The notes: generated from the letters alone by a model not told the origin. A DNA stretch of 64,000 nt from Achromobacter sp. HZ34 (GCF_002209485.1 NZ_NJIX01000004.1:1-64000), one strand, 5' to 3'. Shown: positions 44,849 through 54,618, counted from the stretch's first letter. Program-made: numbers and translations.

Positions 44849-46155
44849 TGCCGGTTTCCTGATTCCGATGCACCGTGCATGACAGGTCCGGCCGGCGTAT
44901 CGTCCTTGCGGACTTCCTGCAGCACCAGCACCAGCACGGCGCTGCAATAGAGGACTTCTCCCACCACGATGCCGACCGCCGCGCCTACCGGGCCCAGACG
45001 CAGCATGGCGAAATAGCTGACGGACAGCGACACTACCGCGCTAACGAAGGTGGCGCCGCTCAGGATCCGGAAGCGCTGCCTCAACACCGCGATCATCATC
45101 ACGGGTTCACGCATCACCATCAGGACGAACAGCCCGCACCACAGCAGGACCAGTTCGTCGCGCTGTGCGAAGTCCTTGCGCATCACGTCAAGGAAAATCC
45201 AGTCGCGCAACAGCCAGATGACCGCGCCATAGACCAGCGTGGTGACGCCCAGCGCCGCTGAAAACCAGGCGAGGCGGTGCAAGGTACGGCGCGCGCCCAT
45301 CTGGTGCAGCCAGTGTGAGGCGAGCGGCGTCAACTGCTTCTGCATGCCCGCCAGCAGCAGATTGATGGGCATCAGCGTAAGGCGCGAAGCCGCCAGCGCG
45401 GCCACGGCGGCCAGGTCCAGCGTAGCCGCGGTGAGGAAGTTGTAGCCCTGGTTGAACAGCCAGTAGATGACGCCGCCCGATGCGGCCCAGAAGCCCATTT
45501 TGGCGATGTCGCGCAGGCGACCGGGCGCGGCTTGATCGTCGATCTCGGTACCCAGCTTGCGGCGCAAGGCATGGCCGCAGGCAAGCGAAGCCAGCATGCC
45601 GGCCAGCAGCGCGCCGACCGCCGCCGCGGGGGTATGCACGGACGCGGCGCAGCCAGCCAGCAGGACGACTACATAGATGGCATCGGCCGCCAGGACTTGC
45701 TGCGGCCGGTGATACATCAACAGGATGCCGCGTAGATATTCACGATAGAGCGCGGCCAGCACCAGGGCGGTCGCCGCCACGGCCACCTGCGCCGATTGCC
45801 GGTCCAGCAGGCCAGCTGTCCAGACTACGGCGATTGTCAGCAGCGCCAGCAGCCCGCCCGCCAGGCCCCAGCGCTGTTGATCGCGCAGCAGGCTTCCCAT
45901 CCATTGGCGCCGGGCACCGTCGTCCAGCGTCGGCAGACGGATCACCATGGGTGTGCCGATGAAAGTTCCCTGCAGCGTGGTCAGCAGGATCATGGTGTTG
46001 AAGGCAAGGATGTAGTACCCGTACTGCGCCTCGGCCGCATACCGGATGAGAATCAGGCCCACGCCGAAATTGGCGGCCGACAGCATGGCCTGGTCAACGA
46101 TGGAGCTGCCGAACAGGCGCGCAATGCTGAATGCGGATGAGCGTGTTGCGTTCAC
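44845..46155 (-). CDS. Wzx-type polysaccharide flippase (MATE/MVF superfamily)
   Basis: 436 aa with about twelve membrane helices. It begins SIARLFGSSIVDQAMLSAANFGVGLILIRYA, the usual start of oligosaccharide flippases, and continues with the six-plus-six helix pattern (FWAASGGVIYWLFNQGYNFLTAATLDLAAVAALAASRL). It would flip the lipid-linked repeat unit to the periplasm. I start at a GTG (46155) overlapping the previous stop (GTGA), with AGGA seven bases upstream; the longer open frame reaches into the glycosyltransferase gene and looks non-coding. Confidence 0.85.
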   Translation of the reverse strand: MNATRSSAFSIARLFGSSIVDQAMLSAANFGVGLILIRYAAEAQYGYYILAFNTMILLTTLQGTFIGTPMVIRLPTLDDGARRQWMGSLLRDQQRWGLAGGLLALLTIAVVWTAGLLDRQSAQVAVAATALVLAALYREYLRGILLMYHRPQQVLAADAIYVVVLLAGCAASVHTPAAAVGALLAGMLASLACGHALRRKLGTEIDDQAAPGRLRDIAKMGFWAASGGVIYWLFNQGYNFLTAATLDLAAVAALAASRLTLMPINLLLAGMQKQLTPLASHWLHQMGARRTLHRLAWFSAALGVTTLVYGAVIWLLRDWIFLDVMRKDFAQRDELVLLWCGLFVLMVMREPVMMIAVLRQRFRILSGATFVSAVVSLSVSYFAMLRLGPVGAAVGIVVGEVLYCSAVLVLVLQEVRKDDTPAGPVMHGASESGNRQ

Positions 46156-47342
46156 CGGGAGTTCCTGTCGGTCTTGATCCAGCTTTTGTTGCCGCGATTG
46201 CGTGTCAGCACGTAAAGTTTCCAGATCACGAAGAAGGGTGCGCGCAACAGGTCCAGCAAGGCACGCGGACCCAGTGGCGAAAGCTGCCAGCCACGCAGCA
46301 CATGGCACACCAGAAGCACCAGCAGCACCGCCGCCAGCACTGGCCATGTCCAGAGTCCGGCGCCGGGCAGCAATAGTGCGGCCACGGTGCCCGCCACGAG
46401 CAGAGCGCCTGTCTGCAGCACGATATAGCCCAGCGGCAGGGTCAACAGGTCCAGCGCCAGTTCAAAGCAGATCCAGCTGGGTTGGCGCAGGGCGCGCGCC
46501 AGCAGCCGGCCTGTGTACGCGCGCACCACCATCATGCGTCCGCCCTCCCAGCGCTGGCGCTGGGTGCGCGAGCCCCGTTCGGACGGGATCAGTTCCGCGT
46601 CGGCGCTGGCTTCGTCGATGTATGTCACGCGGTGGCCATGCAGGCCCAGCACGATGCCATATTCCAGATCCTCGGCGATCGAATGGATGTTGAAGGGCAC
46701 TTCGCGCAGCAGCGCGTGGGTCATGCACATGCCATTACCGCGCAGGCCGCAGGACGCATGCAGGCGTTCCCGGCCACGGCCGCGTACCGCGTGGAACGCG
46801 CCGTACGCCATGGTGACCATGCGTGTGCGCCATGAATCGTTTGGATTGAGGACGCCGTAGTGCACCTGCATGACGGTCGCGCCTTGCTCGATGCGCGCCG
46901 CGAACGCCGCAAGAAGATTGGGCGTGACTTCGGTGTCGGCATCGATCACGACCACTGCATGGGCCCGGCCGTCGGCCGCGCTGTGAGCAATGCCATGCTC
47001 CAGCGCATAACCCTTGCCGCGCCGGTGTTGGTCTTTACGTTCGAGCACCACCGCGCCAGCGGCGCGTGCCAGCGCTGCGGTGTCGTCGTCGCAGTTGTCG
47101 GCGATCACGATGATGCGAAAATTTTCAGGTGGCCAGTCCAGCGCCAAGAGACTGCGCACCGTTCTTTCGATCACCGCGGTTTCATTGTGCGCGGGCACGA
47201 TGATGTCGAAGCGCAGGTCATGCTGCCGCGCTCGCGGCACCTTGAGGCGGGCAGAAAGCAGGGTCAGCACGGCCAGATAAAGCGTGGCCGCCGTGACCGG
47301 CAGGGCGACGATCGCCAGGAGGAGATGCAGGACATAGGACAT
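46152..47342 (-). CDS. Membrane GT2 glycosyltransferase (processive-type architecture)
   Basis: 396 aa: an N-terminal membrane helix, a cytoplasmic GT2 domain and three to four C-terminal helices. Motifs are FDIIVPAHNETAVIERTVRSLL, RIIVIADNCDDDT, VVVIDADTEVTP (DxD), SIAEDLEYGI (ED) and TQRQRWEGGR (QxxRW). The D,D,D,QxxRW set is that of processive or membrane GT2 enzymes. In a Wzx/Wzy locus it more likely adds a single sugar to the lipid carrier. The ATG at 47342 is 7 bp after the previous stop. Confidence 0.87.
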   Translation of the reverse strand: MSYVLHLLLAIVALPVTAATLYLAVLTLLSARLKVPRARQHDLRFDIIVPAHNETAVIERTVRSLLALDWPPENFRIIVIADNCDDDTAALARAAGAVVLERKDQHRRGKGYALEHGIAHSAADGRAHAVVVIDADTEVTPNLLAAFAARIEQGATVMQVHYGVLNPNDSWRTRMVTMAYGAFHAVRGRGRERLHASCGLRGNGMCMTHALLREVPFNIHSIAEDLEYGIVLGLHGHRVTYIDEASADAELIPSERGSRTQRQRWEGGRMMVVRAYTGRLLARALRQPSWICFELALDLLTLPLGYIVLQTGALLVAGTVAALLLPGAGLWTWPVLAAVLLVLLVCHVLRGWQLSPLGPRALLDLLRAPFFVIWKLYVLTRNRGNKSWIKTDRNSR

Positions 47343-47349
47343 GATGGTG

Positions 47350-48285
47350 TCAGGCGTATTCGCGGTAGCGCCCACCCCAGAGGATGGACAGCTTGCCGTA
47401 GTTGGCATAGGCGCGCGCCAGCCAGCGCACCGCGTGATGGCGGCCCAGCGGCCACAGCAGCAGGGCGAGCAGGCCGGCTGCCAGCATCTGCGTCAGCGCG
47501 CGGCCGTAGAACAGGACCGTGCGCGCGATGCCGGGGCGGTTGTTCAACTTGCCCGCGCGGTAGTGAATGGCGAAATCCTGGCCACCGCGCAGGGCGCGAT
47601 TGAGGATCCATGATGCACACATGCGGCTGTCGGCCAGGGGCTCCGTGACGTGGGCTTCGTCGCACCACACCAGGCGCGCACCCTGCCCGGCCAGACGCAT
47701 GAGAAGATCACCGTCTTCGCCGCCCGTCAGGCCATAAGCGGGATCGAAAACCTGCTGCTGGCGGCGCAGCCAGTTACTCGCCAACATGATGTTGCCGAAG
47801 CGCAATGCGTTACGGGGCACGACCTCGCCAGTACGGAAGCGAGCCCAGTCATAGAAGCCGCCACGCCGCACCCAAGCGGGCGTATGCGCAGGAAACTCTG
47901 GCACCACCGGCGCTTGAACGCCGTCGGCGCGATGCGTCTGGGCGCTGGCATGCAGCAAGGCCAGCCATTGCGGCGGCGCTCGTTCGTCGTCGTCGATGAA
48001 GGCCAGCCAGGCGCAGCGCGCCAGTTGCACCGTCATATTGCGCGTCAATGAAATGTTCTTTTCAGGCTGCACGGCGTAGACGAGATCGATGGCGCGCGCC
48101 TGCAGCGCCGCGCGGTGGCTTTCGACGACCGTGCGCGCGCTGGCTGCGGGGTCATTGTCCACCACGACGATCTGGCGCGGGATCATTGCCTGGCGCGCCA
48201 GATCGCCCAGCAGCGCGTCCAGCAGCGGCTGGCGCCGGTAGGTGGCGATGCAAACGCTGATGTCGCCTGCCGTGTCACCGCTCAT
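47350..48285 (-). CDS. GT2-family glycosyltransferase
   Basis: 311 aa. ISVCIATYRRQPLLDALLGDL starts the GT-A fold, QIVVVDNDPAASARTVVE follows, AWLAFIDDDERAPPQWLALL holds the DDD metal motif, and LTGGEDGDLLMRLAGQGARLVW carries the acceptor-side ED. A C-terminal hydrophobic segment (MLAAGLLALLLWPLG) may attach it to the membrane. The ATG overlaps the glycoside hydrolase stop by four bases. Donor and acceptor are unknown. Confidence 0.88.
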   Translation of the reverse strand: MSGDTAGDISVCIATYRRQPLLDALLGDLARQAMIPRQIVVVDNDPAASARTVVESHRAALQARAIDLVYAVQPEKNISLTRNMTVQLARCAWLAFIDDDERAPPQWLALLHASAQTHRADGVQAPVVPEFPAHTPAWVRRGGFYDWARFRTGEVVPRNALRFGNIMLASNWLRRQQQVFDPAYGLTGGEDGDLLMRLAGQGARLVWCDEAHVTEPLADSRMCASWILNRALRGGQDFAIHYRAGKLNNRPGIARTVLFYGRALTQMLAAGLLALLLWPLGRHHAVRWLARAYANYGKLSILWGGRYREYA

Positions 48286-50651
48286 GGCGCACCTTCGTAG
48301 ACCAGTTCGTACCAGGGCGTGGCGTCCGTGCCGGCGAACTGTACGCGCACCCGGGCGCCGTCCGGACCATTGCTGGCGTCCGTCGACGACAACGGCGCGC
48401 GGCGTTTGCCCGTACCGTCCAGGGGATAGACTGTCAGCCCGCCGGCGCGGGGGGGCAAGCCCAGGACGGCGGGCACGCGGCGCAGCCAGGCCGGAGCCCG
48501 GGTGGCGAGATTGCCGGACGGTCCTTTCGAGCCTGCGTCGGGTTCCAGCGTGAGCCAGCTTGCATCGCCACGATAGGGGATCAGTTGCTTGGGCCGCTGG
48601 GGCATGGAGCCGGGCTGAGTGCCGGCGGTCTCATTGCCCAGGCTCAGCAGCAAATGGCGTGACTGCGCCAGCGGCTTGCCGTCGAGCGCCGTCAGCAGCA
48701 CGCTGGCCGCATCAGGGGCGGTGGTGCTCGCGTCGGCCGCGCCCGAGGCGTCCCCCCGGAATTCCATCCATGCCGCGGTGCCGGCGATGCGTGCCTTGCC
48801 TATGGCTCCAAACACGCCCCACAGTCCGGGTGCGTCCAGGGTGATACGTCCGGCTGCCACATCCTGCCGCAGTACGCCATCCGCGGTGACGTAGGACGTC
48901 GCTGTGCGATCGGGCAAGGCGGGTAATGCCGGCGCCTGGGTCGACGGCGTGGCCGCAAGCGTCAGCGCTACCTGCCCCAGGTATGCCAGCTGAGGCTGCA
49001 CGCCGAGACCGTCCGCCAGGCCGGCGGAGATGGCGTCGAAGCGGCGATCCGCGCCCAGCGCAAGGCGTTGCTCGGGACCGACAGGGATGTCGATGTGGCG
49101 AGCCAGGGGCGCCAGCAAGGCTGCGCGGAAGATACGCGCACTTTGGCCGGCCAGCGCCATGCGGCCCCAATCGCCGCTTAGCGCGAACCGCGATGGCGCT
49201 TGCGGAGCACGTTGCGCGTCGCTGTATTCGAAATAGAACAGGCCGTCCCAATCCTGCTGCGCGCCGACGGCGCTCATCAGCGGCAGTATCTCCGCGCCGC
49301 GTGGATTGGGAAACGGCTGGTTGAACTCGCTGACCACGAAGGGGCGCGTGCGATCGCGCCGCAGGGACAAGGCCAGTACGCGCTGGAACTCGTTGCCGCT
49401 GGCGCTGAGATCGGGGATGCGCCAGTCATCCGCGCCGCCGCGCATGTCGGGATGAGCGATGTAAAAATGCTCGTCGATATAGTCCATCGACGGCTGCGAA
49501 TCGAAGTTCAGCAGGCCGCCGAAAGCCATCTGGGTTCCGGTCACGGGCACCAGGTCGTCGGTGCTTTCATGCACGACGCGCCGCAGCCGGTCGAAATAGG
49601 CGCGATCGGTGGCGGCGAGGAATCGGAGAAAGTCGCGTTCACGTAGATCGGCCGGCTTTTTATCGTCGCCGAACCAGGCATTGACCCGGCGGGCGATGCC
49701 CGAGCGTAGTTGCGCCAGGCCGTTTTCATAAGCCTGTTGCTGGCCGGGCGTGGGCAGTTGATCCGCGTCACCGCTGCCGCAACCGGACCAGGCGGCGCAA
49801 GCCTTGTCCAGCGTGCCATAGCGCTGCAACAGCCAGGCACGCCATTGCGCCTGCAACGCCGGTGCGTAGGCCGACGGAATGGCGGCCTGCCATTCCTTGC
49901 CCAGCCATGCCGCCAGCAAGGAAGATTCGTTGTTGATTTCCACCATGGCCAGGGCAGGATTGCCCTTCAAGCCCAGGGCCTGGATCAACTGTCGTGCGTA
50001 CGCTTCCTGCCTGTCGATCAGGCGGGGATCGTAAATATGGATGGGCGCTGTCAGCGATGGCGTTTGCTCGCCGCCGTCCAGCGCCGGCAGGCCATCCACG
50101 CGGGGGCGGAAGCGGTAGCCCACGTGAAGGTTCAGGTTGACGTAGATGCCCTCTTCGGACAAGGCCGCGATCAAGCCGCGCAGGCGCGCCACGGCACTGG
50201 GACTGAACGTGGGAAAGGGCCCTGTCGTCAGGATGCTGATGGGAGAGTCCGGATAATCCGAGGGCAATGAATCGAGGTGATGCAAGCGCACGGCATTGAA
50301 GCCCAATTTGCGTAACTGCCGCGCCAGACGTTTGGCCTCGATGTCGTCCGGGAAGTTGGCGCCGAAGGTCAGGTTCACACCGAACAGCCGCGCGCGCTGG
50401 TCGTCGCCCGTACCTGGTCGGCCATCGGCGCCGATCCGATAGAAGTGGCCGTCGTGCGCGACGATACGTGAGCTGGCGTCCAGCGGTTGATTGAGCGCCG
50501 AGGCGTCGACCGCACCCGTCATGGCGGCGGGGTCGATCTCGAATTGAAAGTAGTCCTGGGCCCTGGCCGCCCTCGCGCTCGTGAAGGTCGTGCACAACAG
50601 AACAGCCGCTGCTGCCAGGTGCAGCGCGGCAGCGCCGCGGCGGCGCTTCAT
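48282..50651 (-). CDS. Secreted clan GH-A glycoside hydrolase (cellulase/GH5-like)
   Basis: 789 aa with a signal peptide (ALHLAAAAVLLCTTFTSARAARA). A TIM-barrel of about 500 residues has LGFNAVRLHHLD, IYVNLNLHVGY, the acid/base E242 in MVEINNESSLLAAW and the nucleophile strand RPFVVSEFNQPFPN near residue 440. The last 250 residues form beta-rich accessory domains. It probably cleaves the polymer made by this operon in the periplasm, as many Wzy loci carry a cognate glycanase; cellulose as a substrate is a second possibility. It overlaps the genes on both sides by four bases, so it is an integral operon member. Confidence 0.83.
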   Translation of the reverse strand: MKRRRGAAALHLAAAAVLLCTTFTSARAARAQDYFQFEIDPAAMTGAVDASALNQPLDASSRIVAHDGHFYRIGADGRPGTGDDQRARLFGVNLTFGANFPDDIEAKRLARQLRKLGFNAVRLHHLDSLPSDYPDSPISILTTGPFPTFSPSAVARLRGLIAALSEEGIYVNLNLHVGYRFRPRVDGLPALDGGEQTPSLTAPIHIYDPRLIDRQEAYARQLIQALGLKGNPALAMVEINNESSLLAAWLGKEWQAAIPSAYAPALQAQWRAWLLQRYGTLDKACAAWSGCGSGDADQLPTPGQQQAYENGLAQLRSGIARRVNAWFGDDKKPADLRERDFLRFLAATDRAYFDRLRRVVHESTDDLVPVTGTQMAFGGLLNFDSQPSMDYIDEHFYIAHPDMRGGADDWRIPDLSASGNEFQRVLALSLRRDRTRPFVVSEFNQPFPNPRGAEILPLMSAVGAQQDWDGLFYFEYSDAQRAPQAPSRFALSGDWGRMALAGQSARIFRAALLAPLARHIDIPVGPEQRLALGADRRFDAISAGLADGLGVQPQLAYLGQVALTLAATPSTQAPALPALPDRTATSYVTADGVLRQDVAAGRITLDAPGLWGVFGAIGKARIAGTAAWMEFRGDASGAADASTTAPDAASVLLTALDGKPLAQSRHLLLSLGNETAGTQPGSMPQRPKQLIPYRGDASWLTLEPDAGSKGPSGNLATRAPAWLRRVPAVLGLPPRAGGLTVYPLDGTGKRRAPLSSTDASNGPDGARVRVQFAGTDATPWYELVYEGAP

Positions 50652-52057
50652 ACCCCGTGCCCTTGGCGGCGCATGGCCAGCCCGGTGGCCGACGGCCGCG
50701 GGCCGCCTTCGGCCTGCTCATGCTGTTGGGGTGCTGAGCGTTGTGCTGCTCGGTGTGCCGCCAGGCGTCCGCTGATCGCGAGCGATGAACAGATGAACAT
50801 GATGTTCTGGAAAGAGGTATCGCGCAGGATCTGGCTCTCCGAGAAGTTGCTGATCATGATGGTCAGGCAGATGCCCAGATGCATGGCGGCATCTTCGCGA
50901 TCCACGCGGAACAGGCGGAACAGGCTGATGCAATGCCATGTCAGGCAGGCCAGGAACAGGCCCATGCCGACCTGGCCCATGTCGTTGAGTATGTCCAGAA
51001 AGCCATTGTGCGCGTGCGCCGGCATCCAGCCCATGCGATTGGCGATGTATTGGGCAGGTCCGCCCTCGCCCACCCAGAACGCGCTGTAGCCGATACCCCA
51101 TACGGGATGCTTGCGGATGGCGATTTCGACCAGGTCCCAGATCTGGCCGCGGCCGGTCAAGTCGCTGCTTTTGTTGAAAAGCGACGTTACCAGGCCGACG
51201 ACGTCCGAACCTTCGGGCATACGGCCTTGGGAAACATAGAAGATCAACAACCCGTAGAGGACGACGATGATGCCACCGAACAGGATGATCTGTCCGCTGT
51301 GGCGTCCGCCCAGCCAGCGCCTGCGCGTGAACAGATAAAGACCCGTGCCCAGGGCCGTGACCAGTACCGCGGTGGCACTCCGGGACATCACCAGCATGAA
51401 GGCGCTGAACAGTATGCCCAGGGTGCTCCAGCGGCGTTGTCGCGGTTCCATCAGCCATTCACGCAGCCACAACATGGCGGCGAAGCCGGCGATGGAGCCC
51501 AGCATGTTCTTCTGCCAGGTAATGCCGCGCCATGCGCCGCCCAGGAAATTATCTATCCCTACGCTGGGGAATAGCAGGACGACGAAGAAGGAGACGATGC
51601 AGATCAGCGTATACGTTCCCATGACGACGCGCAGGAACTGGCGCGGCGTGCTGAAAGGCGGGGCGATGGCCAGTCCGATAAGGATCAGGCCGGCGAATAT
51701 GATCGTGCGCTTGAGCGTGATATCGGGGAACGGCGACCACGTGGCGCTGGCCAGGCAATAGAGCATCAAACCGAGCAGGAAGAAGTTGCACTGGCGCAGG
51801 TTCAGCATGGCGGTCCGCGCGTGGCGCAGGACCAGTATGCCGGCAGCCAGGAACAGGCCGCCGTATTCGATCTGGCGCAACATCGAACCCTGCGCGATCG
51901 TGTGCGTCGCCTCGGGGCCCAGATTGTTCATGGACAAGGTATCGGGCACGATAGCGAACAGCAGGCTCAGGCCGATCAACAGCCATACCGCCCAGCGGTC
52001 GCCGCGGCTTTGCTCACCGCCCATGGCAGGCTGGATGCGGGGTGTAGACAAGGCCAT
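50648..52057 (-). CDS. Wzy-type polymerase / O-antigen ligase family membrane protein
   Basis: 469 aa with about eleven helices. The Wzy_C signature region lies in the middle: ITWQKNMLGSIAGFAAMLWL, FMLVMSRSATAVLVTALGTGLYL, a large periplasmic loop with LTGRGQIWDLVEIAIRKHPVWGIGYSAFW, then AHAHNGFLDILNDMGQVGMGLFLACL. These match O-antigen ligase-like polymerases of exopolysaccharide loci. The last 40 residues are polar and low-complexity. It follows epsG after 9 bp. Confidence 0.88.
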   Translation of the reverse strand: MALSTPRIQPAMGGEQSRGDRWAVWLLIGLSLLFAIVPDTLSMNNLGPEATHTIAQGSMLRQIEYGGLFLAAGILVLRHARTAMLNLRQCNFFLLGLMLYCLASATWSPFPDITLKRTIIFAGLILIGLAIAPPFSTPRQFLRVVMGTYTLICIVSFFVVLLFPSVGIDNFLGGAWRGITWQKNMLGSIAGFAAMLWLREWLMEPRQRRWSTLGILFSAFMLVMSRSATAVLVTALGTGLYLFTRRRWLGGRHSGQIILFGGIIVVLYGLLIFYVSQGRMPEGSDVVGLVTSLFNKSSDLTGRGQIWDLVEIAIRKHPVWGIGYSAFWVGEGGPAQYIANRMGWMPAHAHNGFLDILNDMGQVGMGLFLACLTWHCISLFRLFRVDREDAAMHLGICLTIMISNFSESQILRDTSFQNIMFICSSLAISGRLAAHRAAQRSAPQQHEQAEGGPRPSATGLAMRRQGHGV

Positions 52058-52066
52058 GATGGATTT

Positions 52067-53230
52067 CTAGCGGTGTCTGCGCGTGGGCAACAGCGCGCGC
52101 GCACGGGTCAGCAGGCCCCGCAGGCCACGACTGGCACGCGCGTTGGCATCCGGATCGTATTCGTTGTAGACCGTGCCCAGAATGCGTACGCCGGCTGTTT
52201 CCAGCAAGGCGGCGGTACGTTCGAGATCGGCCAGATTGGTCACGTCCTTGCGCGCGATCAACAGGCAGGCGTCGACCTGGCGCGCGATACTTTGCGCGTC
52301 CGACGAATGACTGGCAGCGGGCGTATTGACGATGAAAATTTCGTAGCTGTCGGCAAAGGCCGTCAGCACCTTGTCCAGGGCCGGTTCGCGCAGCAACTCG
52401 GCGGGATTGGGCGGCTGCGGTCCCGCATCCAGCACCGCCAGCTTGGGGAAGCCCGGCACCGGGCGCGCGGCACCGGTGGCGGCGCGGCCGGCGAGGACGG
52501 TGGACAGGCCCGCGGCGTTGGTGCTGGTGCCCAGCATGTCGCGCTGGCCGCTGGCGCGCAGATTGGCGTTGACCAGCAAGGTGCTGCGGCCGGTCTGCGC
52601 GAACGCGATGGCCAGGCTGGCGGCAAGATAGGCACGGCCTTCGGAGTCATCGGGACTCACCACCGCGACGGCGATGCGCGGCTGCCCTTCCAGGCGTATG
52701 GAAACTTCCGCGCGCACCTGGCGGATGGCCTCGGCCTCCTGGCTGAACGGCGCCGATGCGATCGCCAGCGGAATGTCGGAGGTCTGTTGGCGCGCCGGCG
52801 CGTAATCGTAGTGGTACTGCTCGGCCAGCACCGACTGCACCAGTTCCTCGGAAACAAAGCCCAGCTTGACTGCCGCCTGCCCGAAGCGCAGGCCGTCGGT
52901 CTTCTGCAGCTGCACGACGTGCTGCACCTGTTCCTCGGTCAACAAGCCCAGGCGGAAAAAGCGTTCGCCCATTTTTTCAACGGGGGCCGCTGGCGGCGTT
53001 GCCGCGGCGGCAGCCGGCACCGATGCTATCGCGGGCGCCGTCACATGCACATCTTCAGGCATGGGCGCGGCGGCGGATGCAGGGGCCGTCCGGAGGGGCG
53101 GAGGCGCGTCAGCGGCGTGGACTGGCGCAGCGGTATCTGGCAGCGACGGATCGGCAACGTAGGCTTCACCGGTCGGGCCGTGGGCTCGATTGAGACGGTC
53201 GAACAGAGGACGCAGGGCGGAATCGCTCAT
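52067..53230 (-). CDS. EpsG-like chain-length ATPase/tyrosine-kinase homologue with degenerate nucleotide site
   Basis: 387 aa in three parts. First is a Pro/Ala-rich leader to residue 85. Next is a domain at 88–145 (FFRLGLLTEEQVQHVVQLQKTDGLRFGQAAVKLGFVSEELVQSVLAEQYHY), resembling the MshEN-like N-domain of EpsG proteins. Last is a BY-kinase ATPase fold. The P-loop reads SPDDSEGRAYLA (192–202) where active kinases have GEGKS, and Walker A' is LLVNANLR (Asn for Asp). No C-terminal tyrosine cluster is present. It probably partners the chain-length protein as a regulatory pseudo-kinase. The ATG overlaps the epsF-like stop. Confidence 0.8.
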   Translation of the reverse strand: MSDSALRPLFDRLNRAHGPTGEAYVADPSLPDTAAPVHAADAPPPLRTAPASAAAPMPEDVHVTAPAIASVPAAAAATPPAAPVEKMGERFFRLGLLTEEQVQHVVQLQKTDGLRFGQAAVKLGFVSEELVQSVLAEQYHYDYAPARQQTSDIPLAIASAPFSQEAEAIRQVRAEVSIRLEGQPRIAVAVVSPDDSEGRAYLAASLAIAFAQTGRSTLLVNANLRASGQRDMLGTSTNAAGLSTVLAGRAATGAARPVPGFPKLAVLDAGPQPPNPAELLREPALDKVLTAFADSYEIFIVNTPAASHSSDAQSIARQVDACLLIARKDVTNLADLERTAALLETAGVRILGTVYNEYDPDANARASRGLRGLLTRARALLPTRRHR

Positions 53231-54618
53231 AGCTTGGCGGTGGCGAGCGCCTCGTTGCGGCGGCCGATACGGCCGATCACGGGCAGTCTGGTGTTACGCA
53301 ACAAATCGTCCGGGCAGCGTATACGGCGCTGGCTCAACTCCAACAGCATCGCCAGCGCCAGACCCGCGAAGAGTCCGACCAGCAGACCCAGGGCCAGGCT
53401 GCGATTCACCCGCGGGCGTGAGGGCGACGTGGGCACTTCGGCTGCCCGCAGCACGGCCAGGTTGGGCAGCGAGATATTGCTGGCCATCAGGATGCTGTCG
53501 TATTTCTGCAAGGCGGTCTGGTAGACCTGTTCGACCCCGGCGAACTGACGTTGGTAGGCGGCGATGCGATCACGCTTGGCCATCAAATCGAGCACCTTGG
53601 CGCGCTGCGCGTCGGTATCGCGCTGCAAGGCGTCTTTCTGCGCCTGCAGACGTTCAAGATCAGTGCGTTGCGCCTCGATCGCGGCCTTGGCCTGCCGCGC
53701 GATCTCCGCCTGCATCTGCCCGCGCTGCGCCATCAAGCCCGTTACGCTCGGGTGATTGGGTCCCAGTGATCCGCGTAACTGGCCCAGCTGGTGATCCACC
53801 ACGGTCAGGCCATTGCGCAGGTCGTTGATGGCGGCCACCTGGCCCGCTTGCGGCAGGTCTTCCGGCCGCACGCCGCTTTTCAGCAGGTTGGCAGTCACCT
53901 CATTGCGGGCGCGCGCCTCTTCCAGCTGGCTGTTCAGGGCCAGCATGGCGGTAGTCATGTCGTTGAGGCGGCGCGAATCGATGTCGCCGCCCTGCTGCGT
54001 GTCGACGATGCCGGTTTCCTGCTGATAATGGGTCAGCTTATCCTGGATGGCGTCGATTTCGCCACGCAGCTGCTCCAACTGCGCGGTGTATTGTTCGCTG
54101 CGTGCCCGCGCGGAAGCCGACGAGATGTTCTGGCTGACGGCGATATAGGAATTGACGATGGCATTTGCGTACTCGCGCGCCTTCTGCGGCGTGTCCGCGG
54201 AAAACGACACCGTCAGCACGCGGCTGTTCTGCTGCTTGGTGACTTCCAGGTTGCGGCTGATGTACGCCACCAGGTCATTGCGTGCCTGCGAGCCGCTGCG
54301 GGCGTCGGCTCCGGAGAGCAGCGCCAGCGTCTTGATCATGTGATCCGCGACGGCCTGGCTCTGGATCATGTCGATCTGGGTCTGCATATAGCTGTCGTCC
54401 AGCGACGCGGAGAACGACCGCCCGGTGATGGGGTCATTCTCCCGATAGTCGATATAGACATCGGAAGTCGCCGTCCAGATCCGGGGCAGGATCAGGACCA
54501 GCAGGACCGTCAGGATCAGCGTGGCGACGACAACCCGCGCGATCAGCTTGGCTCGCGCCGCCAGCATGGCCCGCACTTGATTCAAGGACAGCAGACTGTA
54601 TTCAGAGGACGGGCTCAA
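53227..54618 (-). CDS. Polysaccharide chain-length determinant (Wzz/EpsF type)
   Basis: 463-aa inner-membrane co-polymerase. The first helix is LIARVVVATLILTVLLVLILP, followed by the Wzz head IWTATSDVYIDYRENDPITG. A long periplasmic coiled-coil (about residues 165–360) and the second helix, preceded by the Pro-rich VPTSPSRPRVNRSLALGLLVGLFAGLALAMLLEL, come next. The start is TTG at 54618 with AAGG seven bases before; no ATG fits. It is the first gene of the nine-gene operon and lacks its own kinase domain, which is in the next gene. Confidence 0.9.
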   Translation of the reverse strand: MSPSSEYSLLSLNQVRAMLAARAKLIARVVVATLILTVLLVLILPRIWTATSDVYIDYRENDPITGRSFSASLDDSYMQTQIDMIQSQAVADHMIKTLALLSGADARSGSQARNDLVAYISRNLEVTKQQNSRVLTVSFSADTPQKAREYANAIVNSYIAVSQNISSASARARSEQYTAQLEQLRGEIDAIQDKLTHYQQETGIVDTQQGGDIDSRRLNDMTTAMLALNSQLEEARARNEVTANLLKSGVRPEDLPQAGQVAAINDLRNGLTVVDHQLGQLRGSLGPNHPSVTGLMAQRGQMQAEIARQAKAAIEAQRTDLERLQAQKDALQRDTDAQRAKVLDLMAKRDRIAAYQRQFAGVEQVYQTALQKYDSILMASNISLPNLAVLRAAEVPTSPSRPRVNRSLALGLLVGLFAGLALAMLLELSQRRIRCPDDLLRNTRLPVIGRIGRRNEALATAKL

